A stretch of 64,000 nucleotides of DNA from Allobosea sp. AAP35 (GCF_001295925.1 NZ_LJHQ01000070.1:1-64000); one strand, 5' to 3'. Positions 17,808-28,296 are shown, numbered from the stretch's first letter. The notes: generated from the sequence alone by a model not told the origin. Translations and numbers: made by a program.

Positions 17808-20173
17808 ACGCGCTCGAGGCCAAGCCGACGTCCGGGCGCAGCGATCGTCCCCATGACAAGCTGATCAAGAAGGTCAAGCTCCTCATCCGCGAAAAGTCGT
17901 CCCCCAAGCGCGGCGGACCGATCCCCTCACGCGACGTCATCGCCGAGGCCGAGGACGTCGCCGGGATGGCGCGCGAGGCCATCGCCGATGCGATCGACTA
18001 TGCAGCGATCAACGCGATGCTGCGCCACAACCGGCCAAACGATCTCCGCGCGCCGGCCTGCGTCGCGCTGCTCGTCGAGGCGGCACGGACGCTGGGCCTC
18101 GCCCCCGTCGCGCGGCCCCGCCCGACGCTCGCCGATCTGCAGCGCACCGTGCGCGCGCATCCCGAGGCAGCAGAGCTCGAGCCCGCGCTCGCCTTCGTCC
18201 GGACGCAGGCGCTGATGACGAACGCGACCCCGATCGCGCCGCTCTTCACGCCCCAGCTCGCGGGCCTGATGCCGTCGCTGCTCGCCCGCAGGGAAAGCGA
18301 GGTCGCGCCCGAGTCCATGGCGAAGCTGTTTCGGCTGGCGACGGACATGGAACGGAGCGCCGACCTGCCGCCCTACTTCGCCGGAGCGCTCAGGGCCGTG
18401 ATGGACCAAAACGGATGGACGAGCGCCAGACTGGCGAAGATTGCGGGTGTCGACGAGGCGACGGTTCGCCAGTGGTGCCGCGGGTCGGAGCCGCGCAGCC
18501 ACCAGCACGCGATCTGCAAAGCCTTGGAAACCGCTCTCTCAGTCCCGCCCGGCACCCTGCTCGACCGGATGAGCACAACGGCGATCCGCATGAACAGCTG
18601 CAGCGTCCTCACCGACGACGTCCGCGACGAACTCGATGCGCATTCCATTCCGATCCGCGCCCTGGGCGACGATTGGAACGGCCTCGACGATCATGAGAAG
18701 CGCTGGCGTGTCGCGACCCTGAAGAAGCTAACGCTCACGGGCGTGCCCTATCGGGACTATGCCAGGAGCGATCATCACGATGAACTGCCTCCCTTCTGCA
18801 ATCCGGACTTCGACCGGGAGTTCGAAGCCCTGCGGATCTTCAAGGAGGCCAAGGAGACCGACCTGTTCGACGACGATCCGTTTGAGATCATGACGGTCGC
18901 CGGCAAAAGCCATTTCAAGAATGGTGGCATCTGGCGGGAGACGACCTCAGTCCTGCAGCACAAAAACGCCATCCGCATTCTGCGCGCACTGCGCGCCGAA
19001 CTGCCGCCCACCCTGCAGGCTCAGCTCGACCGCCAAGGGCTCGGCGCTCTGGCGAGCGCCAAGCTCGTCGTCGCCGGAGCGAAAGCGATCGCCCGCCGGC
19101 GCTGTCGGCGTCTCGCCCGTTCCGGCTTCTTCGCCGACAGCCGCAATCCGGCTCCCAAGGATGGACTGGTGTTCGCCCATGGCGATGTCAGCCGCCTCAT
19201 CGTCATCGCCGGCTACCTCAACCCCGCGACCGGCTATCTTTTCAAGAACCCGCCTGTGCTGAGGTGCCTCGACGGCTTCATCGATCAGGCCTGGATCGAC
19301 GGGGCGAGGGCTGACTGGCCGGCGGTGGCAGTCGCGGAACGCAAGCTCATGACGAAGGCGGCCGGGAAGATCGCCAGGCGCATTTACGCCGTCCGTGATC
19401 CCTGGCTGCCGATCATGCCGTTGCTGGAGCTCCCTGCCCCCCTCGAGCCGATCTACCGCGCGCTCGACCGGATGGAGGCCGATCGCCCCCCTTTCGCCGC
19501 TTCCCCCGTCGGGATGGCCCGGCACGATCGCGACCACTGCCTGTTGCGCCTCTGGGTACACACCAAGCTGCGCCGCTCCTGCCTGGTGCAGCTGACCTAC
19601 CGACCCGACAACACCGGGATGCTCCGCTTCACGGCCGATGGCGGGGCGCTGCTCGTGATCCCCCAGGAGCTGTTCAAGAATGCCGGATCCAGTGCCTTGC
19701 CTGAGGGAGGCCAGCCGATCGAATTCGTGATCGAGCCGGCGGAGAGGCGGTTGCTTCGGATCCTGCGTCGGTGGGTTGTGGGCGAGGGTCACTCGCGCTC
19801 CCTCCTGTGCCATGACCACAACAATCACTTCCTCTTCCCCGGAGACAAGGGCGGCGCGCTCAATGACGCAAGCGTCCATCGTATCTGCATGGCCTTCAGC
19901 ACGCTGTACCTCGTGGCGCTGCCCTGGCGCCCCGGTGGCATCCCGGGTGTCCTGCCCTTCGGCGCGCACGCCATGCGGGATCTCGCCGGCACTCACGTGA
20001 TCAAGGTCAGTGGCCTGAAGGACGACGCGGCGCTGGCTCTCCTCGATACGGTGGAGACCATCACCAAGGCCTACTCGCGCTTCACCAGCGCCGACAAGAC
20101 GCGGCGCAGTACGCGGCAGATCCGCGCCTCGTTGCCTCCCGACCTTTTCGCAGACGACGATGACGTCGACTGA
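17804..20173 (+). CDS. HTH plus divergent tyrosine-recombinase-like protein (789 aa)
   Basis: A large protein with an XRE-type helix-turn-helix near 195-250 (core SARLAKIAGVDEATVRQWCR), a long uncharacterised middle, and a C-terminal region that matches a tyrosine recombinase core. The box I-like arginine is R590 in KLRRSCLVQLTY, a hairpin lysine is K625, the HxxR of box II is H722-R725 in GAHAMRDLAGTHVI, and the nucleophile is Y757 in TKAYSRF. R725 to Y757 is 32 residues, the same spacing as in XerD. The second His/Trp is replaced by D748. Typical integrases have 300-450 residues, so this is about twice as long. It is coupled by ATGA overlap to the HTH-repeat gene. Recombinase activity is inferred; a regulatory protein on the same fold is possible. 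Confidence 0.7.
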   Translation: MNALEAKPTSGRSDRPHDKLIKKVKLLIREKSSPKRGGPIPSRDVIAEAEDVAGMAREAIADAIDYAAINAMLRHNRPNDLRAPACVALLVEAARTLGLAPVARPRPTLADLQRTVRAHPEAAELEPALAFVRTQALMTNATPIAPLFTPQLAGLMPSLLARRESEVAPESMAKLFRLATDMERSADLPPYFAGALRAVMDQNGWTSARLAKIAGVDEATVRQWCRGSEPRSHQHAICKALETALSVPPGTLLDRMSTTAIRMNSCSVLTDDVRDELDAHSIPIRALGDDWNGLDDHEKRWRVATLKKLTLTGVPYRDYARSDHHDELPPFCNPDFDREFEALRIFKEAKETDLFDDDPFEIMTVAGKSHFKNGGIWRETTSVLQHKNAIRILRALRAELPPTLQAQLDRQGLGALASAKLVVAGAKAIARRRCRRLARSGFFADSRNPAPKDGLVFAHGDVSRLIVIAGYLNPATGYLFKNPPVLRCLDGFIDQAWIDGARADWPAVAVAERKLMTKAAGKIARRIYAVRDPWLPIMPLLELPAPLEPIYRALDRMEADRPPFAASPVGMARHDRDHCLLRLWVHTKLRRSCLVQLTYRPDNTGMLRFTADGGALLVIPQELFKNAGSSALPEGGQPIEFVIEPAERRLLRILRRWVVGEGHSRSLLCHDHNNHFLFPGDKGGALNDASVHRICMAFSTLYLVALPWRPGGIPGVLPFGAHAMRDLAGTHVIKVSGLKDDAALALLDTVETITKAYSRFTSADKTRRSTRQIRASLPPDLFADDDDVD

Positions 20174-21273
20174 TCCGAAGGCGATCCGTGCGCTTGGCCA
20201 ACCGGACGCCGGTCCGAAAGGCCGAGCGGCTGGTCACGCGTGGCACCAAGGGGAGTGACGTCTTCCGCGCACTATGGGGCGAAGCCCACCGCGGCATGCT
20301 CGTACCGGACTTCGATCCGCAGGGGGGCGCGATGTCTGCAGTTGTGCCGCGATGGCCGTCGCGACAGCGGTGGGGGCGACGGCTCGTCCTGGCGTGTCGC
20401 GAAGCGCCGGCGGGTTGTTAGACGTCCGGCGCCGCGCCTGCGCCTGCGTGCTGCACAGAACCATGCGACCGCCCCGCGCCTTCCCCCCGGGCCCGGCGGT
20501 CGGCGGCCTCCTTGCGGCGCAGACGCATGAGCTCGCGTGGTCGCTCGCAAGTGTCCGGTCGGCCGGTCTTTGGGCGGCATCAACACCATCGTATGGCAAC
20601 GAACGCAGCCCGCGAACCGCGCGGTGGCGACACTGTCAGAGGGGCTCGGGAGGCGGACGCCGCGCCTCGCCGAGCCCGAGGGCCGGCGCTTCGTTCTCAT
20701 CACCCGTCCCGCCAGCCTGCCCGATCGCGATGCGAAAAACCCGCCGCCGGCAACATGTCGGCGTGCAGTCCGGTCGCGTTATCGAGATCCTCTCCCTAAA
20801 CGACGGCGAACAAGACCCTCATGTCGCGACCGCCACCGCATTCCCTTCGATACCGTCCAACGCTCTTGCGCGCCGGCGAGCCCGGCCCGATCGGCTCAGG
20901 CTTCGGCCCCGGCGTCGGTCAGCAGGCTGCATCGGCTGGACTCATCGAAACCCATCGCTGTGGAACGAGACCGGGGTGCGAAGCGCATCGGCGACAGCCC
21001 TCGCTTTCCAGCTGCCGCGATGGTCCTCAAGGGGCAGATGGCGCCAGCACTATGAGCGTCGCAACTGCCGCGGCGTGGGAGCCGCGGGGCCGGGTTGCTG
21101 CACGATCGGTCACTGCAGCAATCCGAGTCCTGTTAAGTCAAAACCCCCAGTTCGCCAAGGATCTGCTGGAGGTCGGACTCCAGGAGGGTCGAAAGCTACG
21201 TCAGATTAGCCGCGCGATTTCATCGCCAATAAAAGCCAAATGCAACAGAACTCCTAGAACAGTATGGGCAGCA
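20174..21273. other. Gap downstream of the recombinase module
   Basis: About 1.1 kb of very GC-rich sequence with long but low-quality open frames in several phases. No recognisable gene, tRNA or integration-site duplication was seen. Bases 21120-21260 are less GC-rich and lie just beyond the ugd stop. Confidence 0.4.
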
Positions 21274-22620
21274 TCAGGCCACGTCCGCCCGGATGCCGAC
21301 ATCCGGTGCCATTACGCCCCGGCCGATGTCGACGTAAGTAAACCCCTTGCCGCGGATTTGCTCGGCCCGGTAGACGTTGCGCAGATCCGCCAGGATCGGC
21401 GTGACCATCGCGGCCTTGATGCGGTCGAAATCGAGCGCCCGGAAGATGTTCCACTCGGTGACGATCACCGCCGCATCCGCCCCCTCGACGCACTCATAAG
21501 CGTCCTTGCAGTAGGTGACTTCGGAAGGAAGCATCGCCTTGGCCTGTTCCATCCCCTCCGGATCGAACGCCCGGATGATCGCCCCGCCATCCTGCAGCGC
21601 GGTTACGATCGCCAGCGAGGGCGCATCGCGCATGTCGTCGGTATTGGGCTTAAAGGTCAGTCCCAGCACCGCAATCGTCTTGCCGCGCACCGAGCCCCCG
21701 CAGGCGGCGACAACCTTCTTGGCCATCGCCCGCTTGCGCTGGTCGTTCACCGAGGCGACCGTTTCGACGATCCGCGAGGGCGTGCCGTAATCCTGCGCCG
21801 TCTTGATCAGCGCCAGCGTGTCCTTCGGGAAGCATGAGCCGCCATATCCGGGGCCGGCATGCAGGAACTTGCCGCCGATCCGGTTGTCGAGACCCATGCC
21901 GCGCGCGACGTCCTGGACATTAGCGCCGACCTGCTCGCACAAATCCGCCATCTCGTTGATGAAAGTGATCTTGGTCGCCAGGAAGGCGTTGGCGGCATAT
22001 TTGGTCAGTTCGGCCGTCCGGCGGCTGATGTTCAGGATCGGCGCGCTGTTGAGGTAGAGCGGCCGGTAGACGTCGGCCATCACGGCCTGTGCCCGCAGTT
22101 CCTCTGTGCCGATGACGATCCGATCGGGGCGCTTGAAGTCCTCGATCGCGGCGCCCTCGCGCAGGAACTCGGGGTTCGACACCACCTCGAATTCGGCGTC
22201 GGGACGCAGTTCGCGGATGATGCGCTCGACCTCGTCGCCTGTGCCGACCGGGACGGTCGATTTGGTGACGATGACAGTGTAGCCGTCGAGCGCATGGGCG
22301 ATCTCGCGCGCCGCAGCATAGACATAGGACAGGTCTGCGAAGCCGTCGCCGCGACGCGACGGCGTGCCGACCGCGATGAACACGGCGTCCGCCTGCGAGA
22401 CCGGCCCGGCCAGATCGGCTGTGAAGGAGAGACGACCCGCCTCGGCATTGCTGCGCACCAGATCGGCCAGCCCGGGCTCGAAGATCGGGATCTCGCCCTG
22501 CTTCAGTGCCGTGATCTTGCTTTCCATCTTGTCGACGCAGACGACCTCATGGCCGAAATCTGCAAAACAGGCGCCGGACACGAGGCCGACATATCCCGAC
22601 CCGACCATGACGATCTTCAT
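21274..22620 (-). CDS. ugd: UDP-glucose 6-dehydrogenase
   Basis: A 448-residue NAD-dependent enzyme that oxidises UDP-glucose twice to UDP-glucuronate, a precursor of acidic exopolysaccharide. The N-terminus has the Rossmann motif GSGYVGLVSG, and the active-site cysteine is in GGSCFPKDTLALI near residue 260. A C-terminal UDP-binding domain with GLTFKPNTDDMRDAPS completes the family pattern. The ATG at 22620 is chosen over a frame nine codons longer because GGAGA lies just upstream and the Rossmann strand starts at once. Last gene of the leftward nucleotide-sugar cluster, 122 bases after manC. Confidence 0.95.
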   Translation of the reverse strand: MKIVMVGSGYVGLVSGACFADFGHEVVCVDKMESKITALKQGEIPIFEPGLADLVRSNAEAGRLSFTADLAGPVSQADAVFIAVGTPSRRGDGFADLSYVYAAAREIAHALDGYTVIVTKSTVPVGTGDEVERIIRELRPDAEFEVVSNPEFLREGAAIEDFKRPDRIVIGTEELRAQAVMADVYRPLYLNSAPILNISRRTAELTKYAANAFLATKITFINEMADLCEQVGANVQDVARGMGLDNRIGGKFLHAGPGYGGSCFPKDTLALIKTAQDYGTPSRIVETVASVNDQRKRAMAKKVVAACGGSVRGKTIAVLGLTFKPNTDDMRDAPSLAIVTALQDGGAIIRAFDPEGMEQAKAMLPSEVTYCKDAYECVEGADAAVIVTEWNIFRALDFDRIKAAMVTPILADLRNVYRAEQIRGKGFTYVDIGRGVMAPDVGIRADVA

Positions 22621-22742
22621 CGGCGTTTCTCCAGTAGCGCCCAGCACGAGCGAAAAACGGCTGATACGAAAACAGGCGGCAGGCCTGTCAGAACCGCAGC
22701 GACACGAGCCTCGGTCGCCCCTTGCACGATGCCCCCTTCGAC

Positions 22743-24155
22743 CTAGGCTCTGGCGTAAATGTCTTCAATGCGGATGATGTCGTCCTCTCCTAAATAGGAG
22801 CCGACCTGGACCTCGATCAGTTCGAGCGGGATCTTGCCAGGGTTGGTCAGGCGATGGACGCAGCCGATCGGCAGATAGATCGACTCGTTTTCATGCACGA
22901 TGATCGTCTCGTCGTTGCGAGTGACTTCCGCCGTGCCTCGCACCACGACCCAGTGCTCCGCGCGGTGGAAATGCTTCTGGAGCGACAAGACCCCGCCCGG
23001 CTTCACGGTGATCCGCTTGACCTGGTGGCGCACGCCTAGATCGATCGACAAATAGCGGCCCCAGGGCCGCTGGACCTCACGATGTGCGCCGGCCTCCGAT
23101 TCGCCCTTGGCGGTGATCAGCGCGACCATGTCCTTAACCTTGTCGGCTACCGCCTTCCGCGTCACCAGTATGGCATCGCGGGTCGAGATTACCACGATGT
23201 CGTCGAGACCGATCACCGCCACCAGCGCCTCCTCGGAGCGAATGAGGTTGTTGGCGCCGTCAAGCACATAGCCCCGCCCCTCGATGGCGTTGCCGTCCGG
23301 ATTCTTTTCCGAAAGGTCCCAAACGGCAGGCCAGCCGCCGACATCGGACCAGCCGAAATGTCCTGAGATAACCGCCGCCTTCTGCGTCCGCTCCATGACG
23401 GCGTAGTCGATGGAGATCTTCTTCACCCCTTCGAAAGAAGCCTTATCGAGAAGCAGGAAATCGAGGTCACGCTTTGCCTTGGTGACGGCATCCGCCACGG
23501 GAGCGGCAATCCCTGGCTCGAACGCTTCGAGTTCGGCGCGCATTGTCATGGCGTCGAAAATGAAATTGCCGGAATTCCAGAGATAGCCGTCGAGCAAATA
23601 TTGGGCGGCACGCGCCGCGTCCGGCTTCTCGACGAAAGCAGCGATCTGCCGCGCCACATCGCCGATCTCCGCACCGGGACGGATGTAGCCGTAGCCCGTT
23701 GCCGGACTGCTCGGCGGAATGCCGATGGTCACAATGCGTCCCTGTGCTGCAACCACACCTGCCTGCCGACAGGTCTCGACAAACAATTCGCCGTCCTGGA
23801 CGACATGATCGGCGGCGAAGACACCGACGATCGCGTGTTCGTCACGAGCAAGCGCCAGCTCGGTCGCCGTGGCGACAGCCGCCGCGGAATCGCGGCGAAC
23901 GGGTTCGAGCACGATCTGCGCTGCCAGCCCGATGGCCTGGAGCTGGTCGAGCACCGTGAAGCGATACTCGACATTGGTCACGACGATGGCCTGACCGAAG
24001 ATGGACGCATCCGACAGGAGTCGCATTGTCCGCTGAAATGTCGACTCCTGACCGAGCAGTGGGATGAACTGCTTGGGCATGGTATCACGCGACACAGGCC
24101 AAAGGCGCGTTCCAGCGCCGCCGCACATCACGACGGGGACGATCTTGAACGACAT
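22743..24155 (-). CDS. manC: Bifunctional mannose-1-phosphate guanylyltransferase / mannose-6-phosphate isomerase
   Basis: A 470-residue bifunctional enzyme of the ManC/AlgA/CpsB type that makes mannose-6-phosphate from fructose-6-phosphate and GDP-mannose from mannose-1-phosphate. The nucleotidyltransferase domain carries GGAGTRLWPVSRDTMPKQF at residues 12-30. The C-terminal cupin with QKHFHRAEHWVVV is the type II isomerase domain. Length matches the family. AGGAG lies ten bases before the ATG. GDP-mannose is the substrate of Gmd encoded upstream; the phosphomannomutase step is not encoded in this window. Confidence 0.95.
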   Translation of the reverse strand: MSFKIVPVVMCGGAGTRLWPVSRDTMPKQFIPLLGQESTFQRTMRLLSDASIFGQAIVVTNVEYRFTVLDQLQAIGLAAQIVLEPVRRDSAAAVATATELALARDEHAIVGVFAADHVVQDGELFVETCRQAGVVAAQGRIVTIGIPPSSPATGYGYIRPGAEIGDVARQIAAFVEKPDAARAAQYLLDGYLWNSGNFIFDAMTMRAELEAFEPGIAAPVADAVTKAKRDLDFLLLDKASFEGVKKISIDYAVMERTQKAAVISGHFGWSDVGGWPAVWDLSEKNPDGNAIEGRGYVLDGANNLIRSEEALVAVIGLDDIVVISTRDAILVTRKAVADKVKDMVALITAKGESEAGAHREVQRPWGRYLSIDLGVRHQVKRITVKPGGVLSLQKHFHRAEHWVVVRGTAEVTRNDETIIVHENESIYLPIGCVHRLTNPGKIPLELIEVQVGSYLGEDDIIRIEDIYARA

Positions 24156-24374
24156 GGGTCAAAAGCTCCTAAATTCGGAGTTCAGTAGGCCTACAGTGCC
24201 AGTGAAAGCAACGGGCGCGCCGGACGCATATTGCGTATTGCTCGCTTTTCCTCAAGCGACGCGTGGGGATCGAGGCAGCTTGATCGCAAGAAGGCAGTAG
24301 GGACGGACTATGGCCAGATTGTCTTCTGGGCGTTGGTGATGCGCCGCCCACGGGAAACAGCCCAGGCAGACACT

Positions 24375-25337
24375 TTAGGCGCGATTTGCGAGGAACCACT
24401 GATAGGTTTGTGCGATACCGTCCTTGAGGCCGATCTTCGGCGTCCAGCCCATGGCCCGCAGCCGGTCTGCGCTCATGAGCTTGCGCGGCGTGCCATCGGG
24501 CTTGCTCGTGTCCTTGACGATCGAACCCTCAAAGCCGACGACCTCGCACACCGTCTGCGCCAGTTCGAGGATCGTCACATCCTCGCCCGAGCCGATATTG
24601 ACATGCTCGAAGCCCGAATAGGTTTTGAGCAGATGGACCAGCCCGTCGGCGCAGTCGTCGACATGCAGGAATTCGCGCCGCGGCGTGCCGGTGCCCCAGA
24701 TCGTCAATTCGGCGTCGCCGCGCAGCTTGGCTTCATGCGCCTTGCGCAGCAGGGCCGGCAAGACATGGCTGGACTGGAGATCGAAATTGTCCTCCGGCCC
24801 ATAGAGATTGGTCGGCATCGCCGAGATGTAGTCGCAACCATATTGCTTGCGATAGGACTGGGCGAGCTTGATGCCGGCGATCTTGGCGATCGCATACCAT
24901 TCATTGGTCGGCTCGAGCGGCCCGGTCAGGAGTGAATCCTCCTGGATCGGCTGGGGTGCAAGCTTTGGATAGATGCAGCTTGATCCCAGGAAGAGCATCT
25001 TGCCGACGCCGGCCTGTCGCGACGCCTCGATGACATTCGCCTCGATCATCAGGTTCTGGTACAGGAAATCGGCCGGATAGGTGTCGTTGGCGAGGATGCC
25101 GCCGACCTTGGCCGCAGCCACGATCACGACATCCGGCTTGTTCTTCGCAAGCCAGCTCTCAGTCTGGTCCTGCCGCAGCAGATCGACGTCGCCGCGGCCG
25201 GCCGTCAGCACCTCACAGGACTCGCTCTGCAGGCGACGCACCAGCGCCGCCCCGACCATGCCGCGATGTCCCGCGACCCAGATGCGCTTGCCGGTCAGAT
25301 CAAAGCCGGCCCCACCAGCCAGAACGTCACTCGGCAT
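24375..25337 (-). CDS. fcl: GDP-L-fucose synthase
   Basis: A 320-residue NADPH-dependent epimerase/reductase (short-chain dehydrogenase superfamily) that turns GDP-4-keto-6-deoxy-mannose into GDP-L-fucose. It has the nucleotide-binding GHRGMVG, the serine/cysteine strand GSSCIYP and the catalytic YAIAK (Tyr and Lys), followed by [11 protein letters not shown]. It overlaps the end of gmd by 11 bases, so the two enzymes of the pathway are coupled. A 219-base gap without a gene separates it from manC. Confidence 0.95.
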   Translation of the reverse strand: MPSDVLAGGAGFDLTGKRIWVAGHRGMVGAALVRRLQSESCEVLTAGRGDVDLLRQDQTESWLAKNKPDVVIVAAAKVGGILANDTYPADFLYQNLMIEANVIEASRQAGVGKMLFLGSSCIYPKLAPQPIQEDSLLTGPLEPTNEWYAIAKIAGIKLAQSYRKQYGCDYISAMPTNLYGPEDNFDLQSSHVLPALLRKAHEAKLRGDAELTIWGTGTPRREFLHVDDCADGLVHLLKTYSGFEHVNIGSGEDVTILELAQTVCEVVGFEGSIVKDTSKPDGTPRKLMSADRLRAMGWTPKIGLKDGIAQTYQWFLANRA

Positions 25338-26403
25338 TACGGCGGCGCTCCTGCTGGACGACCTTCAGGTCGGACGCGACCATCTCTTCGCAGAGTTGCT
25401 GCCACTTCGTGTCATGCTTCCAGCCGAGCTTGGTGAGAGCCTTGGTCGGATCGCCGATCAGCAGCTCGACTTCCGTCGGGCGGAAATAGCGCGGATCGAT
25501 CTCGACCAAGACCTTGCCGGTCTTGGCATCGAGCCCCTTTTCATCGACGCCCTCGCCCTGCCAGGCGATCTCGATGCCGACCTGCTTGAAACCATGGCTG
25601 ACGAAATCGCGCACCATCGTGGTCTCGCCGGTCGCCAGGACGTAGTCGTCCGGCTCGTCCTGCTGCAGCATCAGCCACATGCCGCGGACATATTCCCGCG
25701 CATGGCCCCAGTCGCGCTTGGCATCGAGATTGCCGAGATACAGCTTGTCCTGGAAGCCCAGATGCATCGCGGCGATCGCGCGGGTGATCTTGCGGGTCAC
25801 GAAGGTTTCGCCGCGCAGCGGGCTTTCGTGGTTGAACAGGATGCCGTTCGAGGCATGCATGCCATAGGCCTCGCGGTAGTTCACCACGATCCAGTAGGCG
25901 TAGAGTTTCGCCGCCGCATAGGGGCTGCGCGGATAGAACGGCGTCTTCTCGCTCTGCGGGATCTCCTGGACCTTGCCGTAAAGCTCGGAGGTCGAGGCCT
26001 GGTAGAATTTTGTCTTGTTGGTCAGGCCAAGAAGGCGGATCGCCTCCAGCAGACGCAGCGTGCCGGTGGCGTCGGCATTGGAGGTATATTCGGGCGTCTC
26101 GAACGAGACCTGCACATGGCTCTGCGCTGCGAGGTTGTAGATCTCGTCGGGCTGAACCTCCTGCACAATGCGGATCAGGTTCGTCGAATCCGTCATGTCT
26201 CCGTAGTGAAGAATGAAGCGCTGATCCGTCTCGTGGGGGTCCTGGTAGAGGTGCTCGATTCGCCCCGAATTAAAGGAGGAGGAGCGGCGCTTAACGCCGT
26301 GCACGATGTATCCCTTCTCCAGCAGCAACTCGGAGAGATAGGCCCCGTCCTGCCCTGTCACACCCGTGATCAGAGCAACTTTACCAACCCCGGACTTGTC
26401 CAT
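25327..26403 (-). CDS. gmd: GDP-mannose 4,6-dehydratase
   Basis: A 358-residue NADP-dependent enzyme that makes GDP-4-keto-6-deoxy-D-mannose, the first step to GDP-L-fucose (or GDP-rhamnose). Motifs are [19 protein letters not shown] at the N-terminus, [18 protein letters not shown] and the [10 protein letters not shown] tyrosine/lysine pair. The ATG at 26403 follows GAGGATAAC; the upstream open frame has no protein-like content. First gene of the leftward nucleotide-sugar cluster. Confidence 0.95.
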   Translation of the reverse strand: MDKSGVGKVALITGVTGQDGAYLSELLLEKGYIVHGVKRRSSSFNSGRIEHLYQDPHETDQRFILHYGDMTDSTNLIRIVQEVQPDEIYNLAAQSHVQVSFETPEYTSNADATGTLRLLEAIRLLGLTNKTKFYQASTSELYGKVQEIPQSEKTPFYPRSPYAAAKLYAYWIVVNYREAYGMHASNGILFNHESPLRGETFVTRKITRAIAAMHLGFQDKLYLGNLDAKRDWGHAREYVRGMWLMLQQDEPDDYVLATGETTMVRDFVSHGFKQVGIEIAWQGEGVDEKGLDAKTGKVLVEIDPRYFRPTEVELLIGDPTKALTKLGWKHDTKWQQLCEEMVASDLKVVQQERRRNAE

Positions 26404-26682
26404 GTTATCCTCTGCTATCGGCGGGTAAAAAATCGGGCCCGCCGGCCCAACACCGGTCTTCTTTCCTGCTTGGTGGCGAGGAGGGCGGATCCGGCTCGAC
26501 GCAAATCCCACATAGCGTAGCATGTGGCAATGGGTGAGGCCCCCGCAGATACGTCCGAGCCGAACCAAGTCTCACGAACGGTCTCAAGCCTCTACCCGAG
26601 AAGCCGCGACGGCAGCTGATGGTCGCTCTGAGGCGGGAATGACAACTGGCGGGAGCGTTTTGTAAGCTATGTTGCGAAGGCT

Positions 26683-26937
26683 TCAGAAATCCGTCAGCGC
26701 ATCCTCGAGCGGTTGAACCATTGGATCAAGGCAGACCAGCGGCTTATTCGAGCAGCCATGTGTTTCCAGCGCGATCGATCGGCTGACGAAGGATTTGTAG
26801 CCCAGCCATGAGCCGATGATCCTGTCGCATCCGCCACAGGCCACGGGCGCATCATCGACGAGATCGGCGGGAATCGCGATCGAAGGGGCACCGCATTCGC
26901 AAGCAGCGAATTGTGTCTTCGCAGGCACGTTGGTCAT
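26683..26937 (-). CDS. Small protein with CxC and CxxC motifs (84 aa)
   Basis: Not assigned to a named family. An AGGAGCG ribosome site lies just before the ATG, so the gene is probably real. Cysteines at 13, 15, 34 and 37 (CEC and CGGC) could bind one zinc ion in a rubredoxin-like knuckle. No membrane segment. It lies about 280 bases upstream of gmd on the same strand; a link to polysaccharide genes is not shown. Confidence 0.65.
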   Translation of the reverse strand: MTNVPAKTQFAACECGAPSIAIPADLVDDAPVACGGCDRIIGSWLGYKSFVSRSIALETHGCSNKPLVCLDPMVQPLEDALTDF

Positions 26938-27120
26938 TGAACGCTCCTACTTTAAATCAATCGAGCAAAGTCCGAGCAATATTGGGGCCAACGAATTCTG
27001 TCGCTTTTCGGCACCAATCAGGCGCTGCTTCCACGGCCCAACAAAGTCAGTTGAATGCGCAGGCGTCTTCGCGCATGTGAGAATGCGGGAGGTGCCCAAA
27101 CCGCTGCCCGCTTTCCAACT

Positions 27121-28176
27121 CTATGGCAGGTTTTCGCGCAGCACGATTTCGGTGCGCGGCGGCTCAACGCCTTGCGTCGCCGGCCGGCCCGCACGGAGAT
27201 TGGCGAAGATCGAGACGCAGTCCATCATCGCCGCCTGGGGGTTCTGGGTGATCACCGCGTCCATCGCGCCCTCGATCAGCAGGGCGCGCGTATCAGGCGT
27301 CAGACCATGGCCGACGAAGACAACGCTATGCTGTCGCGCGGCCTCCTTCAGCGCACGCGCGATCCCCTCCGAGCCGCCGCCGATATTGTAGATGCCCGCA
27401 AGGTCGGGATGCTGGGCCAGGAGCGTCTTGGTCTGGCGATAATTGCGTGCCTCCTCGTCATGGCCCTCGCGCAGGCCCACCACCTGGATCGCCGGATACA
27501 GGTCCTGGAACAGATGCAGGAATCCCATCTCGCGCTCCTCATGCGCGCGATAGCTCAGGCTGCCGGCGATCATCGCGACCTTGGCGGGCCTCGGGCCGAT
27601 GAAGCGCGCCAGCAGATACCCGGCCGTGCGCCCGGCTGAGCGATTATCGAGCCCGACATAGGCAACGCGCTGCGTGTTCGCGATGTCGGAAATCAGCGTC
27701 ACCGTCGGCACGCCATGCCCCGCCAGCCAGGAGACCGCCTCGCGCACGGTCGGATGCTCCAGCGCCATGAAGGCGACGCCATCGACCTCGCGCCCGATTT
27801 TCTTGAGGTGCTGCGCGAGCAGTTCGGGCTTGAAGCTCTCGATGGTGTCGACCCGGGCGCGCATGTTGAAGGACGCCAGTTGCGCCTGCGCGCCGCCGAT
27901 GACCCGGCCCAGCATGCCCAGGAATCGATTTCCTCCCGCCGGCAGCAGGAAGGCGAGCCGCAGTGGCTTGAGCGCGCTCGCCGGCTGCGCCCCATCGATG
28001 ACGTAGCCGATCTCGCCGGCCGCCCGCAGCACGCGCTGCACCGTCACAGCGCGCACACCGGGACGGCCGTTCAAGACGCGATCGACAGTCGCGCTCGAGA
28101 CGCCAGCACGCAGGGCGACATCGTCGATCCGCAGCGAACGGCGCCGCTTCGGCAAGGCATCAGGCTCTTGGGGCAT
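27121..28176 (-). CDS. LacI-family transcriptional regulator
   Basis: A 351-residue repressor-type regulator. The N-terminal HTH reads IDDVALRAGVSSATVDRVL (about 17-35), followed by a hinge and a periplasmic-binding-protein-like sensor domain (about 65-345) typical of sugar-responsive members. It is divergent from the TRAP-type binding protein at 28297, with about 120 bases between. By position it should control the TRAP, VOC, RuBisCO-like and kinase genes in response to a sugar or sugar acid; the effector is unknown. The gap has repeated CATCAA words (28186-28203), a possible but weak operator. Confidence 0.88.
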   Translation of the reverse strand: MPQEPDALPKRRRSLRIDDVALRAGVSSATVDRVLNGRPGVRAVTVQRVLRAAGEIGYVIDGAQPASALKPLRLAFLLPAGGNRFLGMLGRVIGGAQAQLASFNMRARVDTIESFKPELLAQHLKKIGREVDGVAFMALEHPTVREAVSWLAGHGVPTVTLISDIANTQRVAYVGLDNRSAGRTAGYLLARFIGPRPAKVAMIAGSLSYRAHEEREMGFLHLFQDLYPAIQVVGLREGHDEEARNYRQTKTLLAQHPDLAGIYNIGGGSEGIARALKEAARQHSVVFVGHGLTPDTRALLIEGAMDAVITQNPQAAMMDCVSIFANLRAGRPATQGVEPPRTEIVLRENLP

Positions 28177-28296
28177 CGGCTAAAACCCATCAAAACACAT
28201 CAAGAATTGAGTTTGACGCCCATCATGGCCGCTCCCTATCGTTCAGGGAAGAACACCATCAACAATCAGATCGCACAGCGATCCAGGGAGGAAGAC

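Noticed and set aside
20274-21209. Possible third gene of the recombinase module
   Set aside because: Composition is dominated by Arg, Pro, Ser and Ala with no ribosome site and competing frames on both strands.
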